Of a stretch of 64,000 nucleotides of DNA, positions 1 to 11,432 are shown in pieces. The DNA is from Golubevia sp. BC0850 (lineage: Eukaryota > Basidiomycota > Exobasidiomycetes > Golubeviales > Golubeviaceae), in assembly GCA_012976225.1 (NCBI GenBank), contig JAAVVG010000001.1:1116001-1180000 (forward strand). Reading direction: 5' to 3'. Every line of letters begins with the position of its first letter. Positions within the stretch are counted from its first letter, which is position 1. The position numbers and the translations under genes were made by a program. The notes below the pieces were generated by a model. That model did not search any database. It saw only the letters and a program-made list of their open reading frames with translations, and was not told the DNA's origin.

Positions 1-1
1 A

Positions 2-346
2 GCTCCTCTAGATTTCACCTCTACTTCCAATGTAGCCAACGACTCCTCTGAAGATGGACCACTTCCGACCAGCTTTTATCGACTTGACGCGGCTACTATC
101 GAATCTTTCGCCCTCCCTACTCCTGCAAGAGCTTTGTTCGAAGGTTCAGGAATCAATCATAACGATCCTCTAGGGTCTTTGATGACTCCACTCAGACCGG
201 ATCACCAAGGTGGTATCGACGTCAACATCAACTTTAGTCCAAACCCAGCTTCAGAAAGACAGGCTGCTGAGGCTGCTTCAGGACCCAGTCCTTGGCTTCA
301 CTATCCTCCTGCAAGCGGAGGCGGGCAACGCGATCATCAAGACTAG
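2..346 (+). CDS. 3' end of an unrecognised protein (partial)
   Basis: An open frame enters from the left edge and ends with TAG at 344-346, giving about 114 C-terminal residues. The visible part is rich in Ser, Pro, Ala and Gly and looks disordered. It ends in a short Gly/His/Asp-rich tail. I see no domain, membrane segment or catalytic motif. The stop is followed by a pyrimidine-rich stretch that fits a 3' untranslated region, facing the converging BRCT gene. The frame is credible because it has no stop from base 2 onward, but the product cannot be named from this fragment. Confidence 0.6.
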   Translation, partial: APLDFTSTSNVANDSSEDGPLPTSFYRLDAATIESFALPTPARALFEGSGINHNDPLGSLMTPLRPDHQGGIDVNINFSPNPASERQAAEAASGPSPWLHYPPASGGGQRDHQD

Positions 347-887
347 TTGCTGGTAAATCTTCACTTCCGGATTCTGCTGATCAAAGGTAGCAAGTAGCGG
401 GCTCTTTGCTCTCTTCACCCCCCTATACCTCTTTTTCTCCTCTGTTCGTCGCCTTCCCCAACTGAGCCGTTTTTTTAGACTCCTTTTCCGATGTACTAGT
501 ATGTTTCTCATTCACATTAGTTCTTTTGCTACTCCTATCTCTTCACATTAATCGAAACTATAGATCAGCTCATCTCCTTTGTTTTGCGCGTCGTTTTTCA
601 CCCTCCCTTCCCTGAAAGTTTTTGATTTATCGCGCAATCTTGCCTCCTCCCTTTTGCAATTCTTTGAATCGATTTGGTGTATGATTACAATGCGTTGAGA
701 AAGGGAATAAAAGTACAGGGATATACGATAACAATGAGACAGTACAAAAGTATTCAACTCAATTCGGTGAAGATCCCGAGTTGACAAGAGAAAGAGAGCC
801 AAAAGTATTAGAAGCGATGTAAAAGAGAAAGCAGCTGATTCGGAGGTTAAGAAAAATAGATTCTAATGGTAATTCCATCTGTCATTT
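347..887. other. Intergenic, between convergent gene ends
   Basis: This holds the 3' flanks of two genes transcribed toward each other. It is T/C-rich on the left and A/G-rich on the right, as expected for opposing 3' untranslated regions. I see no credible gene in it. Confidence 0.5.
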
Positions 888-2254
888 CTATTTCTTCGTC
901 ATCATCTCTAAAAGACTTCTCTGAGTTTTCTTCCCTTTTATCCCTCTAGATTCAGGTCTAATCTCAAGAATAGGATTTTCAACTCCTTCAAAAAAATTCC
1001 CTTTAACTCCATCTTCAAATCCAGCAGCTCCAGCCTTAGGTTGAAAATCTCCTTCCCAAAGTTTTCTACCTTTTTCCAACGACTCTGTAATCCATTCAGG
1101 TTTGACCAAATATTTCCTTCCAGTGACCTTTCCTCTTTTCAGATTCTCATGAGTTTTCTTTGCAGACAATGGAGAAGCAGAGATGGTATGAGTAGCTCTT
1201 GATGAAGGGACTGGTAAAACTTGAGCTCCATTCTCTTGTAGAAGTCTAGTTAAGACTGTATTTCTGTGATTTCCTGTGTAGCCTGTTATGTGAGCTATGA
1301 TTCCCTTGAAAAGATCGGTTTCCTGTAAAAATGGATAGAAGGAAAGTGAGAATAAAGAACTGAAGCGAAAGTGGCAAACCTTTCGAGAGAAGACTCACCT
1401 TTTTTGCAGCTTGCTTTTGGAGCTTTGAATAACGAGCCTGTAAATAGATATCTTCTGCAGACACTCCTACTTTGTTAGCTTGCTGATGACCTGTAGATGA
1501 AGAGCTGTAAGAGAACAAGAGGTCAATTAGTAGTTGGTTCATAATGGTCCACAGACCCAATTTAAACAGCTCCCTCTACTCTGATATGGCAACTTGACTT
1601 GCTCAAAAGCAAACATAGTGCTCTTGAGCAAATATAGTACTCTTTGATATCATTGGTAATCATGGGAGGACTTCTTGCTCTCCCAGGAGAGCGAACAAGG
1701 GGTTCTACCTCAATGTTTGCTCATCATCCCTCTTCGATCTTGCCTTCTCCAAGTCCCTTTCCGACTCCGTCTTCCTTCGTGACTAAGCAACCACTTCTTT
1801 CAATCCATACTCACGTATAATGCTGAGTGTTCTGACCAAGCCTAGAGTTTGTGATAGGGTTGTCTTTTGACTTTAAAGCCTGTTTGGAGGTTAGAGCTGA
1901 TAGAGCTCTGGCTGACTTGTCAGAGAAAAGAGGTACGTCAGGTAGTAAACATGTCTTTGAAGTTGGAGTAGAGCTGTTCGACTTTCGATGTTTAGGATTG
2001 CGTTCCCTTTCAGAAGTAGAAGTAGAAGTAGAAGAATCAAGTTTACGCTTTGACAGATTGGAAATGGAGCTCATCCTCGACAACGACTTTTTGTCTGATT
2101 TGACCGATTCAAGTTGAATGGAAATCTGTCTTTTCTGACTACTTGAAGGTATTGCATCTTCAACCATCGAACTTTGACAGTGTTGTTCTTGAAGGGAACA
2201 ATCGCGCTTGCCTTCTCTCCTCTTCCCAACCACCTCATCCTCCTCCTCCTCCAT
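888..2254 (-). CDS. BRCT-domain protein (REV1-like BRCT)
   Basis: Three exons close in frame: 2254-1815, 1504-1399 and 1322-888, with GTGAGT donors. The first intron is long at 310 nt. The N-terminal half is charged, Ser-rich and disordered. The last exon encodes one BRCT domain, with the HITGYTGN turn, a THTISASPL segment and the VKPEWITESLEKGRKL end that carries the hallmark Trp. BRCT domains bind phosphopeptides or DNA in damage signalling. The segment most resembles the N-terminal BRCT of REV1, but no polymerase domain follows, so this is a stand-alone protein of about 325 residues. The start is uncertain. The first ATG (2254) lies only 16 bp from the start of the divergent gene, and an in-frame ATG at 2167 would leave more room for a promoter. 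Confidence 0.7.
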
Positions 2255-2269
2255 CCTCCTCCTCACGCG

Positions 2270-5200
2270 ATGGCTTCTCCAATGAAAGCAATAATTCCAA
2301 TAACTCTACCTCCAAGAAACAAAGGTAGACCTACTAACGGTCGAGTGGAAATAGAGAAGAGAGAATCAGCGAGGTTAATCTCTTTAGGATACGATGCTAG
2401 AGGAACCAACATTCCAGCTGAACTTTTACCTCAAATCTCTCAAGATGCCATCAAAGACATAGATCCATCAGAATTTGAAATGATAAGGAAACCAGCTCCA
2501 AGAAGATCTCCAGCTGGATCCAGGGAGGGTTCAATGTCTATGGATGATTTATCCTTGCTTGGTGGTAGAAGACCAAGAAGAACTGTAGCTTACAATCCTC
2601 AAACCGAAGCCGAAGATGGAGATGAAGAAGAAGGTGGAGTTGGTTCTGTCAAGAATGAATATCAAGATGATGGAGATTCCGATGAAGGGGATACCAAGGA
2701 TCTCACTGCTCTCTCGGCTAGAAGAGCTAAACAACTTCTCAAATTTCAATCTCAACAGAAATCTTCTGAGAAGAAATACAATGAGAATCTAGCTCCAAAA
2801 TCAGGTCCAATTCCAATTCATCACTCGATTTCAGATCGAATCTCTCAACATCACTTTGCTCCTCATCAAAGATCTACTTTCAAACCTTCTTGGCCAGAAC
2901 AAGCTGGAGTGGATGGTGGTGGAAAGCCTGTCTCAAAGAAGACTCAGAAAAAGGCTTTTCAAAATAAGGTTACAATTTCATGGGCTAATCAGAAGGCAAA
3001 GGTGGACGAGATGGCTCTGGCTGAGGGGGAAGGCGGAGAAGGAGGAGGAGATGATGAAGAAGATGAGGATAATGAGGATGGCGCTGGAGCTGGAGCCGGA
3101 GGAGCTTCAAAGGACAAGAAGAAAAGAAGGAAGATCAGACATATCAACATCGCCCCTGATCCTGCCGACAGAGGTTTCATGCCAACTCCTCATGATCCTG
3201 AACTGGCAAAGAAGCTGTACTCGTCAATCTTGGGGAAGGTGAAGGAATTCAAGAACAAGGATGGAAAGAGACTGGCAGAAGATTGGGAAGAACTTCCGGA
3301 TCCTGAGAAAGACGAGGAGTTCTACCAGAAAGTGAGTGTCCAAGACGAGAGCAGCAGCCAGCTCGATCTCAACTACGAATCTTTGCCATTCTCTTCACAC
3401 GGAGACCTCTAACATTCATCTTTTCTTCTTTTGACCTTCACAGATCGAGAGGCCTACTTCGTTCAATGCCATAACAGCTCGGGTTCAAGAGGGCGACTAT
3501 CCTACTGCCGCCGACTTCCAACTCGACCTTTCTCAACTCTTCATCAACGCTCGTCGAGCTCTAACGATGGGCACTCCAGAATACGGAGACCTGGTGATCC
3601 TACAGAGATACTACCAACAGCTCTGTACCGCCGATCTGGTTCTTCATCAGAACAACGTCGAAGTGGCGATCACAGCAGCTCTAGCAGAGGCCGATGCCAC
3701 TCGTGGGTACGCTTCCATGACAGTTGGACCTGGACACGTCCAACCTGGAGTTGATCTAGAGAATCTCACCAATCGAGTGACCTCGTCCAAGAAGATTTCT
3801 TACTCGGAGGCATACTACCAAGGAATCGTCTTGAGACCCGGAGATTGGTGTCACATCGCAAATCCTTCAGACCCTCGCACTCCAATCATCGGTCACATCT
3901 TCAAGGTCTCAAGGAAGGAAGAAGATCCAGCTGGTCAACTATGGCTAAGCGTCTGTTGGTACTTCAGACCAGAACAGACGATTCACCCTCCTTCTACCAC
4001 TTTCTTCAGAGATGAAATCTTTAAGACGAATCGAGTTGGAGAACATCATGTCGAGGATTTGATCGAATTGGCTTATGCGATGTTCTACACCAAGTACGTC
4101 AAGGGAAGACCCACAGAAGGTTGGTGGGATGTCAATAAGCCGACTTACATCGTGGAGCACAGGTGGAACGAGGATGGAAAGGCTTTCTCCAAGATCAAGA
4201 ATTGGAGCAGTTGTGTTCCAGAAGAGTTGAGAAACAAAGACATGTGAGTTCGGTACTAATGCGTCCCATTTGATCGAGTTTGTGAACCTTCTCTGACCTC
4301 CTTCGTGTCTTCGCCCCTTCCCCTCGACAGTCCCATTCAAAACTTCCCTATCACGCTCTCCTACCCAGAAAGAGTCCCTTCTCCGTTCCTACAAGGTATC
4401 ACTGGACCTGGATCTCTCACAGGAGAGCAAATTCCTGCCAGAGCGGGGACTCCTGAGAACATCCGAAGAGCTAACGAACGAGCTGCCACTCTGAAGAAAG
4501 CTCAAGACGCTGCTCTACTCACTGGAAGCGGTGGGTCCCGTGGTTTCCTCATGATGGCTGTGAACGCCCCTGCCAGGCCATCCGCTCAGGTGGACGAACC
4601 CCCTGCTCCGGTGCCAGAAGTAGTCAGAGCTACAGCAAGTCCTGCTCCTGGAACCCCCTTTGGTGCTCCGATGCCCATTCCAATCAACGCTAGAGGTCCT
4701 TCAGCTCCTGTTCCTCAAGTCGCTCCAAGTACCTCAGTCCTTTCCACTCTACCCAAGCAGCCGTTCACAGCTCTCACCCAAGATTGGAAAAAAGGTGCCT
4801 CTGCATCTTCACTTCTCTCAAGCCTATCTGGCGAAGTACTGAAGATCGTTGGCATTTCAACCTATGAGCAACTTAGGAGTTACTTCGAAGTTCCAAGACC
4901 TTTAGATTCTCCCAGTCTTCAAGAAATCTCAGACGCCATTAGAGTTGGAGATCAACGAGCAGCAGCAATGGTGCCAAGACCTACTTTAGCTGGTGGAATC
5001 GTTTCAAATCCAACTCCTAGGAATGGTGGTCTTGTTATCGATCCAGATCTTCTGGGAAGATGGAGAGACGCTCTGTTGAGTCAGAACGGATTTCATCCTA
5101 TCCCTCCTTTCATCTCTCAAAGTCATTTGGAACCTCAAAGTTTGGAAGCAAAGAGAAAAGGACAAGATGAAAAGAGGATAGAAACTAGGATTGGGAAAGT

Positions 5201-5616
5201 TGTTAAGAGGACAGGAGGCGAAGGTTCTGTGAGATACTTACCAGAAGAGACTGGTGAGTTTTCGATACTTCTAAGCAGAAGCTCGATGTATGCCTCTCTT
5301 TCACTCTCATTTAATTGTCATTGCATTCATGATTATTTTCTGATCTTAACTTTACTTCTCCCCCACTACAGCCTCTCTATTCCAAAGGGATCCGTCGACT
5401 TCTCTCGTCAAGTGGTTCCCAGCCCCGCCTCTAGATGGTCCCTATCAGCAAAAGCTCTCGAAGACGTATCCAAATTCAGTTTCCTATCTCCCTCCTTCAC
5501 CCACAGCGTCTCCAAGTCACTCTCTCGAGTATCTCTATCAAGTTGCGCTACGCAAGAAAGAGCAAAAGGAGAGGTTGGAACAGGAGGGAAATGATGCTAT
5601 GGATGTTGATGTTTGA
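2270..5616 (+). CDS. RSC1/RSC2-like chromatin remodelling subunit (bromodomain + BAH)
   Basis: Four exons (2270-3331, 3444-4243, 4331-5253, 5372-5616) give 1009 residues. The N-terminus is acidic and disordered. A bromodomain spans roughly residues 308-415 across the first intron and includes YPTAADFQLDLSQLFINAR. A BAH domain follows at about 475-605 (GDWCHIANPSDPRTPIIGHI, LWLSVCWYFRPEQT). This order, together with a C-terminal VKWFPAPPLDGPY segment like the conserved tail of RSC1/RSC2, identifies a subunit of the nucleosome-remodelling RSC complex. Bromodomains bind acetyl-lysine and BAH binds nucleosome or histone surfaces. Yeast RSC1/2 have two bromodomains; I find only one, and a long acidic region takes the place of the first. 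The ATG at 2282 is an alternative start. Confidence 0.88.
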
Positions 5617-6323
5617 TACTTGCCCCTTCTTCCATGATCAATCCTTTGTAAACTTTCATACCAACTGTAATTCGTCTTGTTCAAATGTGAATGTGATGAT
5701 TGTATGCGGGGATCTCCAAAGTTGAGGTGACGTTAGAGCAAAATCATTCTCCTTCAGTATTCAGTCACATAGTCACATCCTATTAGTCCTGCTTCAAACC
5801 AACAATCAAAGCATCCTGTCTTTCTCTTACGAGGACACGCCATTACCTCTGCACCACTAGACCACTTTGCTAAGAATCTGAGACTTCATGAAATAGGATG
5901 GAAGAAGACCTGCTGATGAGAAGACAAATTGTGAGAGTGGGAGCAGAGGTGGCAATGAGAGGTGCTCTGGTGATACCGCACCCTCTTTCGGATGCTTCTT
6001 AATTAACGAATCCAGCTCAAGAAGCTGTCTTGTTGGATAAGTACCTGGTACTCGACCAGAGGTTAGGATGAGACGATGAGAGCTCATCTCCATTCTCCCA
6101 ACCTTCACCTTCCAACTCTCTTCCCCTTCGCCCCTCCGACCTTAGACCTGGAAATCACCCTGGGGGTTCCATACACACTTTGTACCGATGACTCAGTGAG
6201 TGACTCGATTCAACGAAGGGATTCACCTCCAAAGCTCGATTCCGAGAGCTTTCTCCCTTCTCCCGTTTTCCAAAGCCTATCCCTCACGATTCCGACGCTA
6301 GGTTTTTTGCAGACGGTACTGAC
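5617..6323. other. Intergenic region upstream of an unclear small gene
   Basis: This is about 700 bp after the RSC1/2-like stop. Short open frames occur on both strands, but none has domain-like or repeated sequence. A TTTTTTGCAG acceptor ends at about 6311, just before the next ATG, so a 5' leader exon of the downstream gene may lie here. Confidence 0.4.
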
Positions 6324-7173
6324 ATGACTGGAAAGGTTTCTCGTGCTGGCCAATCGAGACGCAATACCATCTCTGCAAAGAGGATCAGCTCGTCATCTTC
6401 AAGACCTCTCTTCTTCGGGAGATTGGACCTCATCGATGACGAGAATCTTTGCAACACCGATCATGCCTATCTCTTGAGCCTGGTGAGTGGAGATTCACAT
6501 CTCGGCGGTTTTTGTGGGAACTCAAGACGATTCTGACTGGAATGAGAGAGATCTCTCTTTGCTGACCCGCCTTGCTTTGTTGCTTCCTGGCTTCTTCTGC
6601 GCCGCTTTGCTCTCTCGAACGATCTCCAGGGACAGCTGGAGACCAGAATGTCCGGCGGTAAGGTTGGAAAATCTAGACTACGCAAAGATAAAGACGTAGC
6701 AGAAAGACAAAATATTCATGAGTAAGTGGGCCCGTTGTTTTCGCTTCTCTAACTGCACAGTAACCTCACTAATCTATCTCCTTCGGGCACGCCTTCTTCA
6801 TTTTTTCCTACGGGAAGTCCAAGAAGGCCACACAGCTTGGCGCAATGGCTTCCTTTGGAGCCAAGGTTCCACCAAGATCGAAAGCGAAAGCGACAGTGCG
6901 CCACTTCGACGTGAACCCAAGTCTCAGGAGCCACTCCATCACCTTCAAGTGTCGCACAATAGAAGCTCTTGCTCTAGCAAAGGTCTTGGAGGAGAAAGCT
7001 GAAGATGTTGAGAGCATCAAGCCGTTCGCCGCATCTGCCAAACCTGGGAAGCGTAAAGCGACCTCGAGGGAGGCTTTGGTGATCATTGATGGAGACAAAG
7101 AAGATGTAATACCTGTTTTAAAAAAAACCTCGTTCTACTGCAGGTGCTACCAAAGATACGGCAATCGACCTGA
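6324..7173 (+). CDS. Small hypothetical protein, exon model not closed
   Basis: Pieces of a small gene are visible. A first exon 6324-6482 ends with a clean GTGAGT donor. A second, about 6631-6720, starts after CTCCAG and ends at GTAAGT. A third covers 6827-7107 and encodes a basic segment (PPRSKAKATVRHFD, then a Lys/Ala-rich helix). The last piece, 7144-7173, gives VLPKIRQST and a stop. The second and third exons do not join in phase with the splice sites I can see. Either I have missed an exon or splice site, or the gene is damaged. An independent ATG at 6845 opens the third segment. I do not recognise the family; it looks small, basic and possibly nuclear. Confidence 0.35.
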
Positions 7174-7785
7174 CCGAGTTGTAGTTTTCATTCTCTCCAA
7201 TCCCGTTTTCACTCAACACTAATTTCCATTCTGTAATCGTATACTTGTTTCCATCTTGTACTTTCATGCTCCTTCAATCTTCTCCTATTTTCTCTGTCTG
7301 TTCTTTAGAACCAGTGGGTAGAGTCTGAGCATCCGTTGCTGATTGTGAACTTCGCCTTCCGAACAATTTCTTGCCTATACTCCCATTTTTTCTCAAGCTT
7401 TTACCCTCTCCATCAAGTCTTACTTGAGAGATTTATCCCTCTCATCATCCTAGCCCGACCAAATTCGGAAGCAGACGAGCGCACAGGCCGTCTACGTACT
7501 CGCCCCTCTTTACATCCTCCCGCCTTCCTTACCTCGCTTCTTTCGCTTCCTTTTCTGACAATCAAAACCAGTTTGACTGAGAAACGATTAAACCTTCATG
7601 AGCCCTTCAAGAAGCCCGGAGCCACAAAGTACGGTACCTGAATTCGACAACCCCTTACCGCAAATGAAACCTCGCCCCTTCTTTTGACGCCCAACAAAGA
7701 TTTTCGATAGGAGATTTTCTCTTCTTCTCTTACTCTTCCTCCTTCTCTATTTACCACTCCTTCCCTTCTACTAACTCCAAAAACC
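7174..7785. other. Promoter region of the Ser-rich protein gene
   Basis: This gap is strongly pyrimidine-rich, with repeated CTTCTT and CCTTCC tracts running up to the ATG at 7786. That is typical of fungal promoters and 5' leaders. No gene is visible. Confidence 0.5.
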
Positions 7786-10416
7786 ATGAGTAAATTGGGC
7801 TACCGAAGGAGTACTCACAATGGCTCGAAACTCATACCTTTGAGTCTCTCCGCTTCGTCCTTCTCAACCATCACACCTCCTACAACTTCGTTCTCCACCT
7901 TCGAAACCCTCCACAAAGTCCATTCAAACCCTCAAGATCTATTCATCAAGCCTTCTCCGAAAGATTCTAGAACAATTCGAAGAGTCAATTCCGCTTCTCT
8001 CTTAACAAACGTCCATCTCAGACCAAGAACCCCTTCAATCTCAGCTCTGCCAGATTCTCCTTCCTGGGTTTCCTCCAGAGACAGAAAATACAGTCAGGAT
8101 TCTACAAGCTCCTTGCTCACAGCCAGCATCGACAGAAGAAGGAGGGATAGTGAATCTGGCCTTTTGGTTTCTGCATCCAGAAGTACGAGCAGCATTCCAA
8201 CTTCCGCTTCCTTATCTCGTTGTCTTCAAAAGGATCCAAGATTTCCCGATCAACCTTTTACTTCTGTGGAAGTCAATATCAACTACGAGGAGGAGAGGGA
8301 AGAGGTCTCAGAAGAGCTGACTTTGGACGAATCCGAAGTCTCCTGGCTTTCAACTTCTTCAACTTTACGGTCCGCCCCACCACCGCCAGCTCAAGTCTCT
8401 CAGAAAAGGTTGCTATCGGATCAGATGACTCCCTTCCAGTACACTGGCTCTCTGGGTCCAGTGAAGCTATCTCCAACAAGCAACGGATCGCAACGTCTCT
8501 ATCCTCCATCTACCACCAAGACTAGAGAAATGAGAAGACCTTCAAGCGCTGGAGCAGAGACAGGAGTTCATAGACGCTCAAGAGACTTCAAAAACACCAA
8601 CGACGAGGCTTTGGCGGACGCCGTAAGGAGAATTGTCACTACTTCCTCTTCATGCTCCACACCTGAGGATCCGGACGCTACCATAACTTCAACTTTGACT
8701 TCGAAAGAACGGAAGAGAACAAGCGTTGGATCGATCGCCCTCGAGTTTCCGGATGTTCCTCCAAGGCCAACATCTGCCAGAGAGAGGACTGACTCTGCCG
8801 CAGGTTCAGCTTCCTATTCCGGAATCAGAGCTCATCAGCGAAGACCTAGGACTCAAGAGGATCATCGTCAGCAGCTGAGGTTCAGAAGAAAGCCAAGTCT
8901 CTCCTCGCCTATCGACTCTGAATTCGACGGAAAGAAGTCTGCAACAACTCCTTCACCCTTTGGATTCGCAACAGCACCTTCAACCCCTCCAGTAACCTCT
9001 ACGCGACCCGGCTCTACACCTCAATCCGGTCGCTCTTCAATTTACGGAACTCCTCAATCTCAATCTCAATCTGATGATACATCCACGCCAACCTCCACGA
9101 TCTCTCCGCCAGAACAGCCACAACCAGTCGGAATTGTCGCTTATTCAAACCTGCCCCCTTCAGCATGGAAGCAGCCAAAAGTACTGGACTCATCTGGAAT
9201 CAAGAGCTCGAAGTCGGCTCGACCAAGAAGCATCGACATCGCAGCGGAGCTCGGCTTCTCTGGACTCGACTTTCAGGAGAGCTCTGAGGATGTAGAGAGG
9301 TTAAGCAAGGGAGAAGAGACATCGGTCAAGGGCAAACTGGATGCTCCGATTCAACTGAAGGGGCGAGATTCTAATCTCGCGGAACGTACGAGTTGCAACC
9401 ATTCTAGTAATCCTATCCAAGTCTCAACTTCTGCTTCCGCTACTTCTCCGGTCGAATCTATCTCCGAAAGAGCTGCCAAGAAGATGAACCAACGATTCTC
9501 GTACTCTTTGGCCGACTCATTGGAAGATGAGGTTAGAATCAAGAGTCCAACCAGGACTGGGTTCAAGGAGGAAGGAAGAAGAGACTGCAGTGCCTCCAAA
9601 AGTCCTTTATTGAGGAGCTTCTCCAGACCTGTCTCCAGAGGAATCGAGAATGAAGAAGAAGTCGAACTTGATGGAGAGAACGAGGCTCAAGCACAGTTGC
9701 AGGGGTCTACAAATGGAAGAGTTAAGCTCTCAGAGAACATCTCCCAAGCAAGACCTAACTCAAATTCAAGATTTCATCAAAGCGACTATGACTACTTCAC
9801 CAGCAACCACGACAGAACGTCTACTTTCAAGCCCTCTGACCTGTCCCCGTCAACAACCAATTCTACTCTTCCATCTTGCTTCTCTGCAAACTCTCATTCT
9901 AACTTCAACTCTCCTTTAACGTCTCCAGAAACCGAATCAGTACCATCAAGTAGAAAACTCGGGGAAGAAAAAAGATCAAGACGTGCAGAGAAACTGCCCT
10001 CATCTTCTTCTGGAATCCTTTCTCGAAGCAACTCAACTGCAAACTCTTACTCCTCAAAAGCTACTGCCTCTAGTTCAGAGGGTCTTCTTCGTTTAGGAAG
10101 AGGTAGATCCAAAGGAAAAGGGAAATATCCGAATGGAATCAGCAATATAAGTGGAACTGTCGGAGAAGTCGAAAGTTCAAGAAAATCAAAGAAGATGGGC
10201 CTCAAAATGTTCAAAAAGGTGTTCAACATGAACGTGGGAGGTAGTGGTGGGGAGAACAACATCAAGACTTCTCTTGGATTCAACTGCAGCGATCCGAGAA
10301 GCTCGTTTGCTGAAACTCTAGAGACAAGCAACGGGTTTGTTGGGCTCCCAAAGCTTAATGCTCGGAGTTCAAGTGAATTTATCTTCCCAATTATGAGAGA
10401 CAACTTTTCAGACTAG
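7786..10416 (+). CDS. Large Ser/Thr/Pro-rich disordered protein
   Basis: A single uninterrupted frame encodes 876 residues. The start sits in a good context (AAAACCATGA). The sequence is dominated by Ser, Thr, Pro and Arg with many RRxS and SP sites, so heavy phosphorylation is likely. There is no folded domain over most of its length. Near the C-terminus a short basic amphipathic patch (GLKMFKKVFNM) stands out, followed by a less charged tail; it could be a membrane- or partner-binding helix. Proteins of this style in fungi are often polarity or signalling scaffolds, but I do not recognise a family. Unlike most neighbours it has no intron. Confidence 0.75.
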   Translation: MSKLGYRRSTHNGSKLIPLSLSASSFSTITPPTTSFSTFETLHKVHSNPQDLFIKPSPKDSRTIRRVNSASLLTNVHLRPRTPSISALPDSPSWVSSRDRKYSQDSTSSLLTASIDRRRRDSESGLLVSASRSTSSIPTSASLSRCLQKDPRFPDQPFTSVEVNINYEEEREEVSEELTLDESEVSWLSTSSTLRSAPPPPAQVSQKRLLSDQMTPFQYTGSLGPVKLSPTSNGSQRLYPPSTTKTREMRRPSSAGAETGVHRRSRDFKNTNDEALADAVRRIVTTSSSCSTPEDPDATITSTLTSKERKRTSVGSIALEFPDVPPRPTSARERTDSAAGSASYSGIRAHQRRPRTQEDHRQQLRFRRKPSLSSPIDSEFDGKKSATTPSPFGFATAPSTPPVTSTRPGSTPQSGRSSIYGTPQSQSQSDDTSTPTSTISPPEQPQPVGIVAYSNLPPSAWKQPKVLDSSGIKSSKSARPRSIDIAAELGFSGLDFQESSEDVERLSKGEETSVKGKLDAPIQLKGRDSNLAERTSCNHSSNPIQVSTSASATSPVESISERAAKKMNQRFSYSLADSLEDEVRIKSPTRTGFKEEGRRDCSASKSPLLRSFSRPVSRGIENEEEVELDGENEAQAQLQGSTNGRVKLSENISQARPNSNSRFHQSDYDYFTSNHDRTSTFKPSDLSPSTTNSTLPSCFSANSHSNFNSPLTSPETESVPSSRKLGEEKRSRRAEKLPSSSSGILSRSNSTANSYSSKATASSSEGLLRLGRGRSKGKGKYPNGISNISGTVGEVESSRKSKKMGLKMFKKVFNMNVGGSGGENNIKTSLGFNCSDPRSSFAETLETSNGFVGLPKLNARSSSEFIFPIMRDNFSD

Positions 10417-11432
10417 ACTTTTTTTTTTCAAGACGGAACTCTCAAAACGCAATCTACAATCAGTGATCAGCAACTCTTACACCCGGAGTCAACACAATCA
10501 AGACCACTTCCCAAGCATCAATCAACACAATCCTCTTCCTTCTCACTTCTCCTCTCTTTCCAATCCCATTGTCCTGCTTCTACCTGATTCTCCTGTGGCC
10601 ATCTTCCTTTTCCCCTTGATCTTCCTTCACGAACATTTCTCCAGAGCTCGCTTTTTCGCATTCTCGTTTCATCTTTTTCTCTGTTCGCAGTCTCTCAATC
10701 TTTCCAAAGTCTCCACATTTCAACTGTGTCACCCACCATCCCACTTCAGTTCCTTATCAAGTTCGGACATAGTAGCACCTATCTCTTAAGTCGATACATA
10801 AAATCGACTCATCTTCTTCTTTCGGGAAAGGGTGGTAGCGCAGTGGAAAGATAGGAGAGGAAGGAATGCGAGTAACTGTCGCGAGCCATCGTCTTGGGGC
10901 TTGGATTTCAGATGTATGCTTCCAATTTGGGTCTACATTTTTGAATTGGTAGATATGTATCCATTGCTTCCACGAGTGGAAGGGCAGCACAGGAGGAGAG
11001 AAAGGAAAAAGGAAACGTCGAAGGGAAGCGATTTTGTTGGAAGTCCACCGTTGCCTCACCTCTTCTTTTGGGTGCTCTTCGTTCCCCTCAAAGAAACCAA
11101 TGCCGCAATGAATCGATCATCACTTCTTTATCGTCTCATCAGGCTATATTTCGCAACCGGAACGTTTTCAAGTTCCAGGCAGAACAATCCGTCAGAGAGG
11201 TGGCGACGCGAGCGACGCGTTTGCAGTCCAGTTGGAAGAAAGAGATAGAGTAATTGAAACGATGAGCGAGTGTACAGGGTTGTGAGTTTATTTACACAGT
11301 TTACAGAATAGACGGTTTGATGAAGATTCGCAAAGTCAATTTGCTCGCGAAAAACGAAGCACTTCTTCTGCTTCTTCCAACGATGATAAGTAGTTAGTGG
11401 TGCTAGTTGCTATGATAGAAAAGAGTTCCCTA
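10417..11432. other. Intergenic, between convergent genes
   Basis: About 1 kb separates the ends of the Ser-rich gene and the cation transporter gene. The left half is T/C-rich. Open frames here are short and show no protein-like features. A run resembling a tRNA A box near 10834 lacks a matching B box. Confidence 0.5.

Noticed and set aside
10828-10930. A tRNA-like A box (GGTGGTAGCGCAGTGG)
   Set aside because: No B box of GGTTCGANTCC type follows at the right distance and no cloverleaf stems form.
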